NCBI RefSeq assembly: GCF_001425265.1
Contig: NZ_LMEC01000001.1
Coordinates: 330,036-394,035, forward strand
DNA: 64,000 bases
DNA from: Massilia sp. Root418
Lineage (GTDB): Bacteria; Pseudomonadota; Gammaproteobacteria; Burkholderiales; Burkholderiaceae_D
Direction: 5' to 3'
Shown here one piece after another: positions 49,812 through 58,831 of the stretch (position 1 is the first letter of the stretch; each line of letters begins with the position of its first letter). A model generated the notes under the pieces. It was given only the letters and a program-made list of their open reading frames with translations, made no database searches and was not told the DNA's origin. The position numbers and the translations under genes were made by a program.

Positions 49812-50756
49812 CTAAGCCGCCAGCGGCACCAGGAAATCGCGGCTGATGCGATTGCCCAGTTCGTAAATCCGCTGCAAGAACTCGGTCAGCGTGTCGTGCA
49901 GCCCGGCTTGCAGGATGTCCTCGATGCGGCCGAACTGCAGCTCGGCGTGCAGCATGCCCGCCAGCCGCTCGGTATCGCGCGACAGGTCGTTGCGCACCTG
50001 CTGCAGGTTTTGCACCACCTCGTCCATGCAGGCCAGCAGCGAGCGCGGCATATCGGCGCGCAGCATCAGCAGCTCGGCCACGCGGGCCGGCGTGATGATG
50101 TCGCGGTAGACCTTGCGGTAGATTTCAAAGCCGGACACGGAACGCAGCAGCGCAGCCCAGTAATAGAAGTCGCGCTGGGCCTGTTCTTCGCTGGCACCGC
50201 GCGCGCCGTGGAATTTCACGTCCAGGATGCGCGCCGTGTTGTCGGCCCGCTCCAAAAACGTCCCCAGGCGGATGAAATGCACTGCGTCGTCGCGCAGCAT
50301 GGTGCCCAGGGTCACCCCGCGCGACAGGTGGGAGCGGTACTTCACCCACTCGAAGAACTGGCTGGGGTCGTGCTCCAGTACGCCGTTATCGAGGCGCTTC
50401 TGTAGGTCCAGCCAGGTCTGGTTCTGGATTTCCCACACTTCGGTGGTCAGCGTGCCGCGCACGGCGCGGGCGTTTTCGCGCGCTTCCTTCAGGCAGGCCG
50501 CGATGGAAGAGGGGTTGGACGGGTCGCGCACCATGAAGTCGATCACGGCGCGCGCCTCCACCGTGCCGTGCTTGCGGTCGTAGGCCTGCTGCAGCTCGGA
50601 GATGCCCAGCATGGCGCGCCAGCCCTGGGCGGCGTCCTGCTCGGACTGCGGCAGCATCGAGGTCTGCACGTTCACGTCCAGCATGCGGGCGGTGTTTTCA
50701 GCGCGCTCGGTGTAGCGCGCCATCCAGAACAGGTGGTCGGCGGTGCGGCTCAGCAT
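49812..50756 (-). CDS. alpha-E domain protein (DUF403) of the Anbu locus
   Basis: 314 residues from ATG 50756 (MLSRTADHLFWMARYTERAENTARMLDV), the typical start; AAGGAT precedes it. Longer in-frame readings are shadows of the upstream gene. The family is all-helical with no known activity, and the repeated (T/A)ERAENTAR / LERADNTARILDV motifs near residues 17 and 212 show an internal duplication. It overlaps the ATP-grasp stop by 7 bp and precedes the transglutaminase gene by 9 bp. Confidence 0.93.
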   Translation of the reverse strand: MLSRTADHLFWMARYTERAENTARMLDVNVQTSMLPQSEQDAAQGWRAMLGISELQQAYDRKHGTVEARAVIDFMVRDPSNPSSIAACLKEARENARAVRGTLTTEVWEIQNQTWLDLQKRLDNGVLEHDPSQFFEWVKYRSHLSRGVTLGTMLRDDAVHFIRLGTFLERADNTARILDVKFHGARGASEEQAQRDFYYWAALLRSVSGFEIYRKVYRDIITPARVAELLMLRADMPRSLLACMDEVVQNLQQVRNDLSRDTERLAGMLHAELQFGRIEDILQAGLHDTLTEFLQRIYELGNRISRDFLVPLAA

Positions 50757-52177
50757 GGTTGATCCTTTTCCAGTATCCAGGTGTCTTTGGTGCCGCCGCC
50801 CTGCGAGGAGTTCACCACCAGCGAGCCTTCCTGCAGGGCTACGCGGGTCAGGCCGCCCGGCACCATGGAGATGGTCTTCCCGGACAGCACGAACGGCCGC
50901 AGGTCGATGTGGCGCGGCGCGATGCCGCTTTCCACGAAGGTGGGGCAGTTCGACAGCGCCAGGGTGGGCTGGGCGATGTAGCCGTCCGGCCTGGCGATCA
51001 GGCGGCGCCGGAAGTCCTCGATCTGCTCGCGCGTGGAGGCCGGCCCCACCAGCATGCCGTAGCCGCCTGCCCCGTGCACCTCCTTCACCACCAGGTCGGA
51101 CAGGTGGGCCAGCGTGTACTGGAGATCTTCCTTTTTCCTGCACTGGTAGGTGGGCACGTTGTTCAGCACCGGCTCTTCGGACAGGTAGAAGCGGATCATG
51201 TCCGGCACGTAGGGGTAGATCGACTTGTCGTCGGCCACGCCAGTGCCGATGGCGTTGGCCAGCGTCACGCGCCCGGCGCGGTACACCGACAACAGGCCGG
51301 GAACGCCCAGCGAAGAGTCGGGCCGGAAGGCCAGCGGGTCGAGGAAGTCGTCGTCCAGGCGGCGGTAGATCACGTCCACCCGCTTGGGGCCGTGCGTGGT
51401 GCGCATGTACACGGCATTGTCGGCCACGAACAGGTCTTTGCCTTCCACCAGTTCCACGCCCATCTGCTGTGCCAGGAAAGCGTGCTCGAAGTAGGCAGAG
51501 TTGTACATGCCGGGCGTCATGACCACGATGGTGGGGTCGTCCACGCCCATGGGCGCCACCGAGCGCAGGTTGTCGAGCAGCAGGTCGGGGTAGTGGTCCA
51601 CCGGCGCGATCTTGTTGCGGGCGAACAGGTCGGGGAACAGCCGCATCATCATCTTGCGGTCTTCCAGCATGTAGGAGACACCGGAGGGCACCCGCAGGTT
51701 GTCTTCCAGCACATAGAACTCGCCCTGGCCGGCGCGCACGATATCGACCCCGGCAATGTGGGCGTAGATGTCGGACGCCACCGAGATGCCCTGCATCTCC
51801 GGGCGGTACTGGGCGTTGCGGTAGATCTGTTCGGCTGGAATGATGCCGGCCTTGATGATGTTCTGGTCGTGGTAGATGTCGTGGATGAACATGTTCAGCG
51901 CTTTTACGCGCTGTACCAGGCCGGTTTGCAGCTGGCTCCACTCGCCGGCCGGGATAATGCGCGGCACAATGTCGAAGGGGATCAGGCGTTCGGTGCCGGC
52001 GTCGTCGCCGTAGACGGCAAAGGTGATGCCGACGCGGCGGAACATCAGGTCGGCTTCGGCGCGCTTGCGCTCCAGGGTTTCCGGCGGCTGCTGGGCCAGC
52101 CAGCGGCAGAACTCGCGGTAGTGTTCCCGCACTTCGGTTCCGCCGTCCGCATGCATTTCGTTGAAGAAGGTAGGCAT
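50750..52177 (-). CDS. circularly permuted ATP-grasp type 2 protein of the Anbu locus
   Basis: 475 residues. Motifs: PRIIPAGEWSQLQTGLVQRVKALNMFIHDIYHDQ near residue 75, EFYVLEDNLRVPSGVSYMLEDRKMM near 155, and LVVKEVHGAGGYGMLVGP plus PTFVESGIAPRHIDLRPFVLSG in the C-terminal half. Members are predicted carboxylate-amine ligases that could make a peptide or peptide-like tag; the Anbu operon makes this a candidate modifier of the protease substrate (inference). The C-terminal codons overlap the alpha-E gene start. It heads the operon. Confidence 0.93.
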   Translation of the reverse strand: MPTFFNEMHADGGTEVREHYREFCRWLAQQPPETLERKRAEADLMFRRVGITFAVYGDDAGTERLIPFDIVPRIIPAGEWSQLQTGLVQRVKALNMFIHDIYHDQNIIKAGIIPAEQIYRNAQYRPEMQGISVASDIYAHIAGVDIVRAGQGEFYVLEDNLRVPSGVSYMLEDRKMMMRLFPDLFARNKIAPVDHYPDLLLDNLRSVAPMGVDDPTIVVMTPGMYNSAYFEHAFLAQQMGVELVEGKDLFVADNAVYMRTTHGPKRVDVIYRRLDDDFLDPLAFRPDSSLGVPGLLSVYRAGRVTLANAIGTGVADDKSIYPYVPDMIRFYLSEEPVLNNVPTYQCRKKEDLQYTLAHLSDLVVKEVHGAGGYGMLVGPASTREQIEDFRRRLIARPDGYIAQPTLALSNCPTFVESGIAPRHIDLRPFVLSGKTISMVPGGLTRVALQEGSLVVNSSQGGGTKDTWILEKDQPC

Positions 52178-52287
52178 CTGCTTGTTCCGTGGCTGCGATA
52201 CGCTTGTTGTATCAAGAAGCGTGCCAGCTTGGCAACAAAGAAATGCACCAGTTCAGGGCGAACGGTTGGCGCGAGCATCCGCCGCGG

Positions 52288-52323
52288 GTGATGCCACAGG
52301 TGGTGCCACGCGTAATGCCACGC
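52288..52323. repeat. three degenerate 12-bp tandem repeats
   Basis: GTGATGCCACAG, GTGGTGCCACGC, GTAATGCCACGC in the gap between the Anbu operon and the stop of the beta-helix gene. No obvious function. Confidence 0.7.
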
Positions 52324-53802
52324 CTAGCGCCGCAGGCAGGCCGCGAAGTCTTCCACCGCGCCATAGGCGGGTTGTGCCGGGCGGCTGGCGCCGCACAGGT
52401 CGGTGCCGGGCGCAGCGGCGGACGAGGAGCCGCTGCGGCGCGCAACGGCGCCGGCCCAGGCCAGGTCCAGGCCCAGCGCATCGCGGAACAGGGCGCGCTG
52501 CGGGTGCGAACCCATGAACAGGCGGCCGAGGCTGGTGTCCAGGTTGTCGCCCGCCTGCACGGTGGCGCCGTGCTCGGCGCGCAGGCGGCCGTCCACGATA
52601 TTGCCGTCCACCAGCGCGCCGCTTTCCGGGTAGCGCACCATGATGCCGGCCGTGTCGATCAGCGTGTTGTGCAGTACCTTGCTGGTGGCGGCCCGGTTCA
52701 GGTAAATGCCTTCGTCCGAGCAGGAGGCGATCAGGTTGGACTGGATGGTGCCGCCGTCCTGCTCCGTGATGCAGCGCTGGTCGCGGCAGTAGGCGACACC
52801 GGTGCCGCCGCCGCCCAGCGACAGGCCCACCCGCTGGCCGGCGTGCCCGCGCAGCTTGTGCTCGCACAGCACCACGTTGCGCTCGAACAGGTTGGCCGAA
52901 CCCGCACCCTTGGCGTAGGCGCCGTAGCTGACGCCGTCGCCGCCTGCCTTGATGAAGTCCGAAATCAGGTTGCCGCGTATGGTCCAGCGGCTGCCTGCCA
53001 CCAGGTCAATGGGCGTGACAGGCTGGCTGGTCTGGCGCACTGCGCCGTTGCTGAGGGTGTTGCCTTCGATGAGGCCGTCGTCCGGCGCGCTGCCGGCTTG
53101 GGCGTTGATCTTGAAGTGCGCATTGAAGTCGGTGATGGTGTTGTTGCGCGCCACGAAGCCGCTGGCACGGCCAGCGACGTGGAAAGCGTGCTCACAGGCG
53201 GCCTGTTCGGCGCAGGCCCCGCGTATGGCCAGGTTTTCGAACGTCCAGTAGGGGCCGGTGACGAGAAAACCTTCGCTGAGGTTGAACTCGATGGTGGCCG
53301 TGCCGGGCCGCTCGGCGCGCACCGTAATGGGCCGTTCCTTGCTTCCGGCTGCGCTGGCGGCGATGAAGGGCAGCCCGCTGAAGCGGTAGTTGCCGGGCTG
53401 GAGTGTGATCACGTCGCCGGGACGGGCGCCCGCCAGCGCTTGCATCAGCCCGCCGGCGCTGGCGACCGATACCGGGTGGCCGGCCACCATGGGGCGGGCG
53501 CTGTCTTGCGCGCCCACGTTCCATGCTGGCAGCGTGGGCGCAGCAGCGGCACCGCCGTCCAGCGCGGCCAATGTGGTCGCCAGCTTGCGGCCCGCGCCTT
53601 CGATCATGCCGTTGTGACCCGCGCTGCGCTGCGCCAGGTAGGGGCCAACCTGGCGCGGCGCCATGCCGACATGGGCGACCGCATAGAGCGCGGCTGCCAC
53701 GCCGCCGCCCAGCAACAGCAGGGCAAGAAGGGCGAGCGGCAGCAGCTTGCCGGAACAGGTGCGCGGAGCGCGGAAATGGGCGATGGAAGGCGAGCGGCGC
53801 AT
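52324..53802 (-). CDS. membrane-anchored right-handed beta-helix protein (chondroitinase-B/PL6-like)
   Basis: 492 residues from ATG 53802 (MRRSPSIAHFRAPR); longer starts are not supported. Transmembrane segment about 19-44 (KLLPLALLALLLLGGGVAAALYAVAHVG). Then VASAGGLMQALAGARPGDVITLQPGNYRFSGLPF, the typical first coil of polysaccharide lyase 6 / beta-helix proteins, and repeated N-x-I/L turns (ARNNTITDF, IEGNTLSNG, IRGNLISDF, LHNTLIDT, VDGNIVDG). It probably binds or cleaves a polysaccharide in the periplasm. The catalytic Lys/Arg pair of PL6 cannot be assigned with confidence. The tail is low-complexity with several Cys. Confidence 0.75.
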   Translation of the reverse strand: MRRSPSIAHFRAPRTCSGKLLPLALLALLLLGGGVAAALYAVAHVGMAPRQVGPYLAQRSAGHNGMIEGAGRKLATTLAALDGGAAAAPTLPAWNVGAQDSARPMVAGHPVSVASAGGLMQALAGARPGDVITLQPGNYRFSGLPFIAASAAGSKERPITVRAERPGTATIEFNLSEGFLVTGPYWTFENLAIRGACAEQAACEHAFHVAGRASGFVARNNTITDFNAHFKINAQAGSAPDDGLIEGNTLSNGAVRQTSQPVTPIDLVAGSRWTIRGNLISDFIKAGGDGVSYGAYAKGAGSANLFERNVVLCEHKLRGHAGQRVGLSLGGGGTGVAYCRDQRCITEQDGGTIQSNLIASCSDEGIYLNRAATSKVLHNTLIDTAGIMVRYPESGALVDGNIVDGRLRAEHGATVQAGDNLDTSLGRLFMGSHPQRALFRDALGLDLAWAGAVARRSGSSSAAAPGTDLCGASRPAQPAYGAVEDFAACLRR

Positions 53803-53837
53803 GGCTTGTCCGTAGGTTGATTGGATGGTGCTGCGGA

Positions 53838-54611
53838 TTAGGCCGCAGTGTATTCCTGGAGGCGGTACCAGGCGAGACCTAGCCATTCATAGGCGGCATA
53901 ATAGGAAGAAGCAAGCGCGTCTGCGCGCGGCAGGAAGGACGATGCGGAGACCGGCCCCCACGCGCGGAACATGGTCGGCGCGGCCACCACGCGCAGGCCG
54001 GCGCGCTCGAACGCGCGTTGCGCGCGCGGCATGTGCATGGCGTCGGTCACCAGCAGCACGGTCTGGATGCCGTCCGTCTTGAGCAGCCGCGCTGAGAGCC
54101 GGGCATTTTCCCCCGTGGTTGCAGACTTGGGCTCCACCCAGCGCACTTCGGTGCGGAAGTCCTCGCGCAGCACGCTTGCCATGGCGACGGCTTTGGCCGG
54201 AATGCCGCGCGCGGGATCGGCGTTGCCGCCCGTGACCAGCAGCGGCAGGGCGGTCTGATGCTGCAGTCTTGCGCCGTAACGCAGGCGGGCAAGGGCAATG
54301 CTGTCAGGGCTGTTGCCGCCGTATTCGGGGGCGTGTTCCATATTTCCAGCGGCGAGCACCACGATGGCTTGTGCGGCGGACGGCGCACCGGCGGCAAGCG
54401 GCGCCGTCATGTCCTCCAGCGGCCGCACCAGCAGGTGCGCGCCGGCGTCGGTGCTCAGCGCAACCAGCGCTGCCAGGCCTGCGCCTGCCAGGCCCGTTCC
54501 AACACGCGGCCAGCGGCGCCGCAGCAGCAAGCCCACCAGCATCGCGAGGAACAGACACGTCGGCGGCAGCAGGACTGCGTGGGCCAGTTGGGAGAGGTAA
54601 GAGGCAAACAT
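53838..54611 (-). CDS. YdcF/ElyC-like inner-membrane protein (DUF218)
   Basis: 257 residues. Two N-terminal hydrophobic segments (LPPTCLFLAMLVGLLL and GTGLAGAGLAALVALS), then the DUF218 domain: AIVVLAAGNMEHAPEYGG, ARLRYGARLQHQTALPLLVTGGN and TTGENARLSARLLKTDGIQTVLLVTDAMHMPRAQRAFERAGLRVVAAPT. ElyC-type proteins act in envelope polysaccharide synthesis and carrier-lipid supply; YdcF binds SAM. It is in the same orientation as the beta-helix gene with a 35-bp gap, so the pair may form an envelope-related operon. Confidence 0.9.
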   Translation of the reverse strand: MFASYLSQLAHAVLLPPTCLFLAMLVGLLLRRRWPRVGTGLAGAGLAALVALSTDAGAHLLVRPLEDMTAPLAAGAPSAAQAIVVLAAGNMEHAPEYGGNSPDSIALARLRYGARLQHQTALPLLVTGGNADPARGIPAKAVAMASVLREDFRTEVRWVEPKSATTGENARLSARLLKTDGIQTVLLVTDAMHMPRAQRAFERAGLRVVAAPTMFRAWGPVSASSFLPRADALASSYYAAYEWLGLAWYRLQEYTAA

Positions 54612-54662
54612 CTTGGCATTGGAGCAATTACGCTGCCGAATGTCAAGGTCTGGTCAAGGTTT

Positions 54663-54688
54663 GCCGCCCGCTTGGGTAAGCGGGCGGC
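54663..54688 (-). terminator. strong hairpin downstream of the ZIP gene
   Basis: An 11-bp perfect stem GCCGCCCGCTT/AAGCGGGCGGC with GGGT loop, 25 bp past the ZIP stop codon on the minus strand. No T-run follows, so termination would be partial or Rho-assisted. Confidence 0.65.
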
Positions 54689-54713
54689 TGTGGGCGGTTG
54701 CGGACCGGGCCGG

Positions 54714-55721
54714 CTAGGCCAGCGCAGTGTCGAGCACCATCATCACGATGAAGCCGGCCACCAGGGCGCAGGAGGCGCCGGCGCGCGGGCCGTTGCGGTG
54801 CGCGGCCGGGACCACCTCGTGGCAGATCACGAACAGCATTGCGCCGGCCGCCGCAGCCAGGCCCCATGGCAACAGCGCGGCGGAATAGCCGATCAGGAGT
54901 GCGCCCAGCACCGCAGCGCACGGTTCCGGCACACCGGACAGCACGCCCAGCAGGGTGCTGAAGCCCCGGCCGTAGCCCACCGCGCGCAAGGCCATTGCCA
55001 CCACCAGGCCCTCCGGGATGTCCTGGAGGGCAATACCGGTGGCCAGGCTGTGGGCCTTCAGCGCGTCCACGCCGGCGTAGGCCACGCCGATTGCCAGCCC
55101 TTCCGGTATGTTGTGCAGAACAACAGCAGCCACGAACAGCCAGGCGTGCCGCATGGGCAGCCTCGCAGAAGCCGGCCCGGCTGATTGCTCGGCTGATAGG
55201 GCGGCTGAGTGGCTCGCTGAGTGGCCCGCTAAGTTGCCCGTGCCGGCTGAGGGGCCGGTGGCGAGGCCGGCAGCCGGTCCGGCGTCGGGCAGACGGTGGT
55301 CGGCGATGCGCTCCAGCAGCAGCACGGCCGCCATGCCGATGGCGATGCCGCCGCCGACGACGGCGCTGGCGCCAAAGGCCGTCGCGCCGGCTGCCTTGCT
55401 GGCGGCGATGGCGGGCAACACCAGCGAGAACGCGGTGGCGGCCAGCATGATGCCGGCGCCCAAGCCCAGGGCGGCGTCATACAGGCGCTGTGAAACGCCT
55501 TGCGCCAGCAGCACCGGCAACGTGCCCGCCGCCGTGGCGAGCGCGGCCATCATGCCGCCGCCCAGCGCGCCCCGCACGGCGGGCGATGCCGCCGCCAGCG
55601 CGTCCATCAGGTCGCGCGTCAGCAACAGCAGGCCGACGGCACACACCAGCGCGCCCAGCGCGGTTTTCAGCCAGTGCCTGAGGCTGGCGCCGGCGGCGGC
55701 GCCGGAACGCACGGTGCCCAT
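54714..55721 (-). CDS. ZIP-family metal transporter
   Basis: 335 residues and about eight transmembrane segments. The TM4 metal-site motif is VVLHNIPEGLAIGVAY and the TM5 motif ALQDIPEGLVVAMAL, where the usual His is Gln. The intracellular loop between TM3 and TM4 is unusually long and low-complexity (about residues 150-185: GPSAGTGNLAGHSASHSAALSAEQSAG) from an imperfect DNA repeat. ZIP proteins import Zn, Fe or Mn. The gene lies 7 bp behind the Mn-catalase gene, so it may supply manganese to that enzyme (inference). Confidence 0.9.
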   Translation of the reverse strand: MGTVRSGAAAGASLRHWLKTALGALVCAVGLLLLTRDLMDALAAASPAVRGALGGGMMAALATAAGTLPVLLAQGVSQRLYDAALGLGAGIMLAATAFSLVLPAIAASKAAGATAFGASAVVGGGIAIGMAAVLLLERIADHRLPDAGPAAGLATGPSAGTGNLAGHSASHSAALSAEQSAGPASARLPMRHAWLFVAAVVLHNIPEGLAIGVAYAGVDALKAHSLATGIALQDIPEGLVVAMALRAVGYGRGFSTLLGVLSGVPEPCAAVLGALLIGYSAALLPWGLAAAAGAMLFVICHEVVPAAHRNGPRAGASCALVAGFIVMMVLDTALA

Positions 55722-55728
55722 GGCGCGG

Positions 55729-56619
55729 TCAGCGCGCGGCGCCGTCCGCCGCTCCCATGCCCAGCTCGGCGCCGGTCAGCGGGTCGGCAGCGGGATCGGA
55801 CATGGTGCGTGCCGCCATCTGGTTCAGCAGCGCTTCCTCCTCGCTGCTCACCACCACCGAAGCGCTGCCGTCGCCGCCGTCCACGCCTTGCTGCTGGGCA
55901 CGGTCGCTGACCACCTGCCACTTGCTGTCGGTGTTCCACGGGCCGCGGACTACGGGGCCTCCGTGCGACATATCGTAGTAGACGTGGGTGAATTCCGGCC
56001 GCCCGGCCAGTTTCCCCGGAGGGAAGTTGGGCTGGATGGCGTACAGCGCCTTCTCGAACGACATCTGGTGCGCGATCTCGCGCGTCATCAGGAAGCCCAG
56101 CGCTTCCTTCACGCCGGGGTCCGTGGTGAGGTTGATCAGGCGCTCGTAGACGATCTTGGCGCGCGCCTCGGCGGCAATATTGGAGCGCAGGTCAGCGGTC
56201 GGCTCGCCGATGGTGTCGATGTAGGCCGCAGTCCAGGGCACGCCGGCTGAATTGGTCAGCGGCGTGCCGCCGCCATACAGCACCTGCGTCAGGTGGCTGT
56301 CGTTGCCGGCGCCGGTAATCGAACGGTAGATCTCCGCCTCCTGGTCCACGCCTTCCGCAAGGCGGCCCTTGGCGCCCTTGTTCAGCATGGCCACGATGTT
56401 GCCGATCACTTCCAGGTGGCTCAGCTCCTCGGTGGCGATATCGAGCAGCATGTCCTTGCGGCCCGGATCATCTTCGGCCAGCGCCTGCGTGAAGTAGCGA
56501 ATTGCGGCGGCCAGCTCGCCTTGCGGACCGCCGAACTGTTCCAGCATCAGGTTGGCCAGACCGGGATTCGATTCGCTGACGCGCACCGTGTATTGCAGCC
56601 GTTTGTTGTGTGCAAACAT
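55729..56619 (-). CDS. manganese (non-haem) catalase
   Basis: 296 residues from ATG 56619 (MFAHNKRLQYTVRVSESNPGLANLMLEQFGGPQGELAAAIRYFTQA), which has AAGGAGGAATC upstream, so longer readings are wrong. The ferritin-like di-Mn site is visible: Glu in GGPQGELAAAIRY (near 35), E-x2-H in ATEELSHLEVIG (near 66), Glu in ARAKIVYERL (near 148) and E-x2-H in TREIAHQMSFEKAL (near 181). It disproportionates peroxide without haem. The C terminus is Ser/Glu-rich with a long linker. The partner ZIP gene is 7 bp downstream. It diverges from the GH2 gene. Confidence 0.95.
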   Translation of the reverse strand: MFAHNKRLQYTVRVSESNPGLANLMLEQFGGPQGELAAAIRYFTQALAEDDPGRKDMLLDIATEELSHLEVIGNIVAMLNKGAKGRLAEGVDQEAEIYRSITGAGNDSHLTQVLYGGGTPLTNSAGVPWTAAYIDTIGEPTADLRSNIAAEARAKIVYERLINLTTDPGVKEALGFLMTREIAHQMSFEKALYAIQPNFPPGKLAGRPEFTHVYYDMSHGGPVVRGPWNTDSKWQVVSDRAQQQGVDGGDGSASVVVSSEEEALLNQMAARTMSDPAADPLTGAELGMGAADGAAR

Positions 56620-56727
56620 GATTCCTCCTTCGTTGTCGTGGTGTTCGCACTGCCCATCTTCTGCGCTGGCGAAGGACATCGCGATAGGAAGCCGGCGCAA
56701 CGATTTGTAGGAGTCGTTCCCGCGCCG

Positions 56728-56752
56728 CTCAGCCGTGGCCGATACGGCTGAG
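56728..56752. promoter_or_regulatory. 9-bp perfect inverted repeat in the Mn-catalase / GH2 divergent promoter region
   Basis: CTCAGCCGT, 7-bp spacer, ACGGCTGAG, in the 254-bp gap, about 110 bp from the catalase start and 122 bp from the GH2 start. Could be a shared operator or an mRNA hairpin. Confidence 0.5.
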
Positions 56753-56873
56753 ATACCGCAGCTAAAGCCGCCACGCGCTTTCACGAAAAAAATTTCAGAG
56801 CGGAATTGGCGCGGCGCAAGGCGGAGAACGTTGTTAAGATTTTCTCCGGATTGAACAAACCGGTGGAGATGAA

Positions 56874-58658
56874 ATGGACGACTTTGCCTACCCCAGGCCG
56901 CAGCTGGTGCGCCCAGACTGGATCTGCCTGAACGGACGTTGGGACTTTTCCTACGACGACGAACGGCGCCTTCGGGGCCCCCAGGACGAGATCGACTGGC
57001 ATGCTGCTATCAACGTGCCGTTCCCGCCGGAGTCGGTCGCGAGCGGCATCGGCGACACCGGCTTTCATCCCGTATGCTGGTACCGCAAGGTCATCAGCCT
57101 GTCCACGCGCGGGCCGCGCACCCTGCTGCATTTCGGCGCGGTGGACTACGCGGCCAAGGTGTGGGTGAACGGCGAACTGGTGGCCCAGCACGAGGGCGGG
57201 CACACGCCGTTCTACGCCGATATCACCTCGGCGCTGCTGCCCGGCGAGGAACAGGTGATCGTGGTGCGCGCCGAGGACGACCCGGCCGACCTGGCCAAGC
57301 CGCGCGGCAAGCAGGACTGGCAGCTGGAGCCGCACTCGATCTGGTATCCGCGCACCACCGGCATCTGGCAGACGGTGTGGCTGGAACCGGTGGGCGCCAC
57401 CTACATCAAGTCCTTGCGCTGGACGCCGATCTTCGAGGGCTTCGAGATCGGCTGCCAGATCCTGGCGGCCGGCGACCAGACCTCGGGCCTGACGGTGGAG
57501 GTCAAGCTGCTGCACGGCGGGAAGCTGCTGGCCGACGACGTCTACCTGCTGGTGGGCCAGGAAGCCAACCGCAAGATCGCCCTGTCCGACCCCGGCATCG
57601 ACGATTCGCGCAACGAGCTGCTGTGGAGCCCCGAGCGGCCCATCCTGCTGGACGCGGAACTGACTTTGCGCTGCGGCGACGTGGAGCTGGACCGGGTACG
57701 CTCCTACACGGCGCTGCGCTCGGTGTCGGTTAACCGCGACCGCTTCATGCTCAACGGCCGGCCCTACCACCTGCGGCTGGTGCTGGACCAGGGCTACTGG
57801 CCGGACACCATGCTGGCCGCGCCGTCCGACGATGCGTTGCGGCGCGACGTGGAACTGGCCAAGGCCATGGGCTTCAACGGCGTGCGCAAGCACCAGAAGA
57901 TCGAAAATCCGCGCTACCTGTACTGGGCCGACAAGCTCGGCCTGCTGGTATGGGAAGAGATGCCGTCCTGCTACGCCTTCAGTCCGCTGGCGGTCACGCG
58001 CATGGTGCGCGAATGGACCGAAGCTATCGAACGCGATTACAGCCATCCCTGCATCATCGTCTGGGTGGCGTTCAACGAGTCGTGGGGCGTGCCCAACCTG
58101 ACCGCCATGCAGGCCCACCGCAACGCGGTCGAAGCGCTGTACCACATGACGCGCGTGCTGGATGCCACCCGCCCCGTGATCGGCAACGACGGCTGGGAAG
58201 CGTCCGCCACCGACCTGCTGGGCATCCACGACTACGACGCCGACCCGCAGCGCATTGCCGCGCGCTACGAGCTGACCGACCCGGTCGCCACCTTGTTCGA
58301 CCGGCGCCGCCCCGGCGGCCGCATCCTCACGCTGGACGGCTTTCCGCACCGCGGCCAGCCCATCATCCTCACCGAGTTCGGCGGCATTGCCTTCGATCCG
58401 CGCGCGCCGGCCCACCACACCTGGGGCTACTCGCGCGCCAATACGCCCGAGGCTTTCGAGGAGGCCTACCGCGAGCTGCTGAAGGTGGTCAACGAATTAC
58501 CCATGTTTAGCGGCTTCTGCTACACGCAGTTCGCCGACACCTTCCAGGAAACCAACGGCCTGCTGAACGCAGACCGCAGTCCCAAGATCCCGATTGAACT
58601 GATCGATGCGGCCACCCGCAACGTTCCGCTGCGAGGCCAAGATGACAGCGACACGTAG
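56874..58658 (+). CDS. glycoside hydrolase family 2-type protein
   Basis: 594 residues with the family's three-part order: N-terminal jelly-roll sugar-binding domain ([18 protein letters not shown] to about 175, including [10 protein letters not shown] and [33 protein letters not shown]), an immunoglobulin-like domain (about 180-290) and a TIM barrel. The acid/base is Glu402 in [12 protein letters not shown] and the nucleophile Glu501 in [12 protein letters not shown]. Substrates in GH2 include beta-galactosides, glucuronides and mannosides; no choice is possible. There is no signal peptide, so it acts inside the cell or leaks out by an unknown route. It precedes the GT-flavoprotein gene by about 170 bp. 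Confidence 0.93.
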   Translation: MDDFAYPRPQLVRPDWICLNGRWDFSYDDERRLRGPQDEIDWHAAINVPFPPESVASGIGDTGFHPVCWYRKVISLSTRGPRTLLHFGAVDYAAKVWVNGELVAQHEGGHTPFYADITSALLPGEEQVIVVRAEDDPADLAKPRGKQDWQLEPHSIWYPRTTGIWQTVWLEPVGATYIKSLRWTPIFEGFEIGCQILAAGDQTSGLTVEVKLLHGGKLLADDVYLLVGQEANRKIALSDPGIDDSRNELLWSPERPILLDAELTLRCGDVELDRVRSYTALRSVSVNRDRFMLNGRPYHLRLVLDQGYWPDTMLAAPSDDALRRDVELAKAMGFNGVRKHQKIENPRYLYWADKLGLLVWEEMPSCYAFSPLAVTRMVREWTEAIERDYSHPCIIVWVAFNESWGVPNLTAMQAHRNAVEALYHMTRVLDATRPVIGNDGWEASATDLLGIHDYDADPQRIAARYELTDPVATLFDRRRPGGRILTLDGFPHRGQPIILTEFGGIAFDPRAPAHHTWGYSRANTPEAFEEAYRELLKVVNELPMFSGFCYTQFADTFQETNGLLNADRSPKIPIELIDAATRNVPLRGQDDSDT

Positions 58659-58831
58659 CGGCGCTCGCTCCGGACCTGGAAAACAAGGCGCATCGGCGCC
58701 ACAGCCGGCAGGAGAACCGGGACCGGAAGGACCCCGGCCCGCCGGACCGCGCGCCCGTGCCGGGGTACACGGCCGCGCTGGAACAGGCCACGCGCCTGCC
58801 ATCAACCACTACATCAACCAAGGAGAACACC

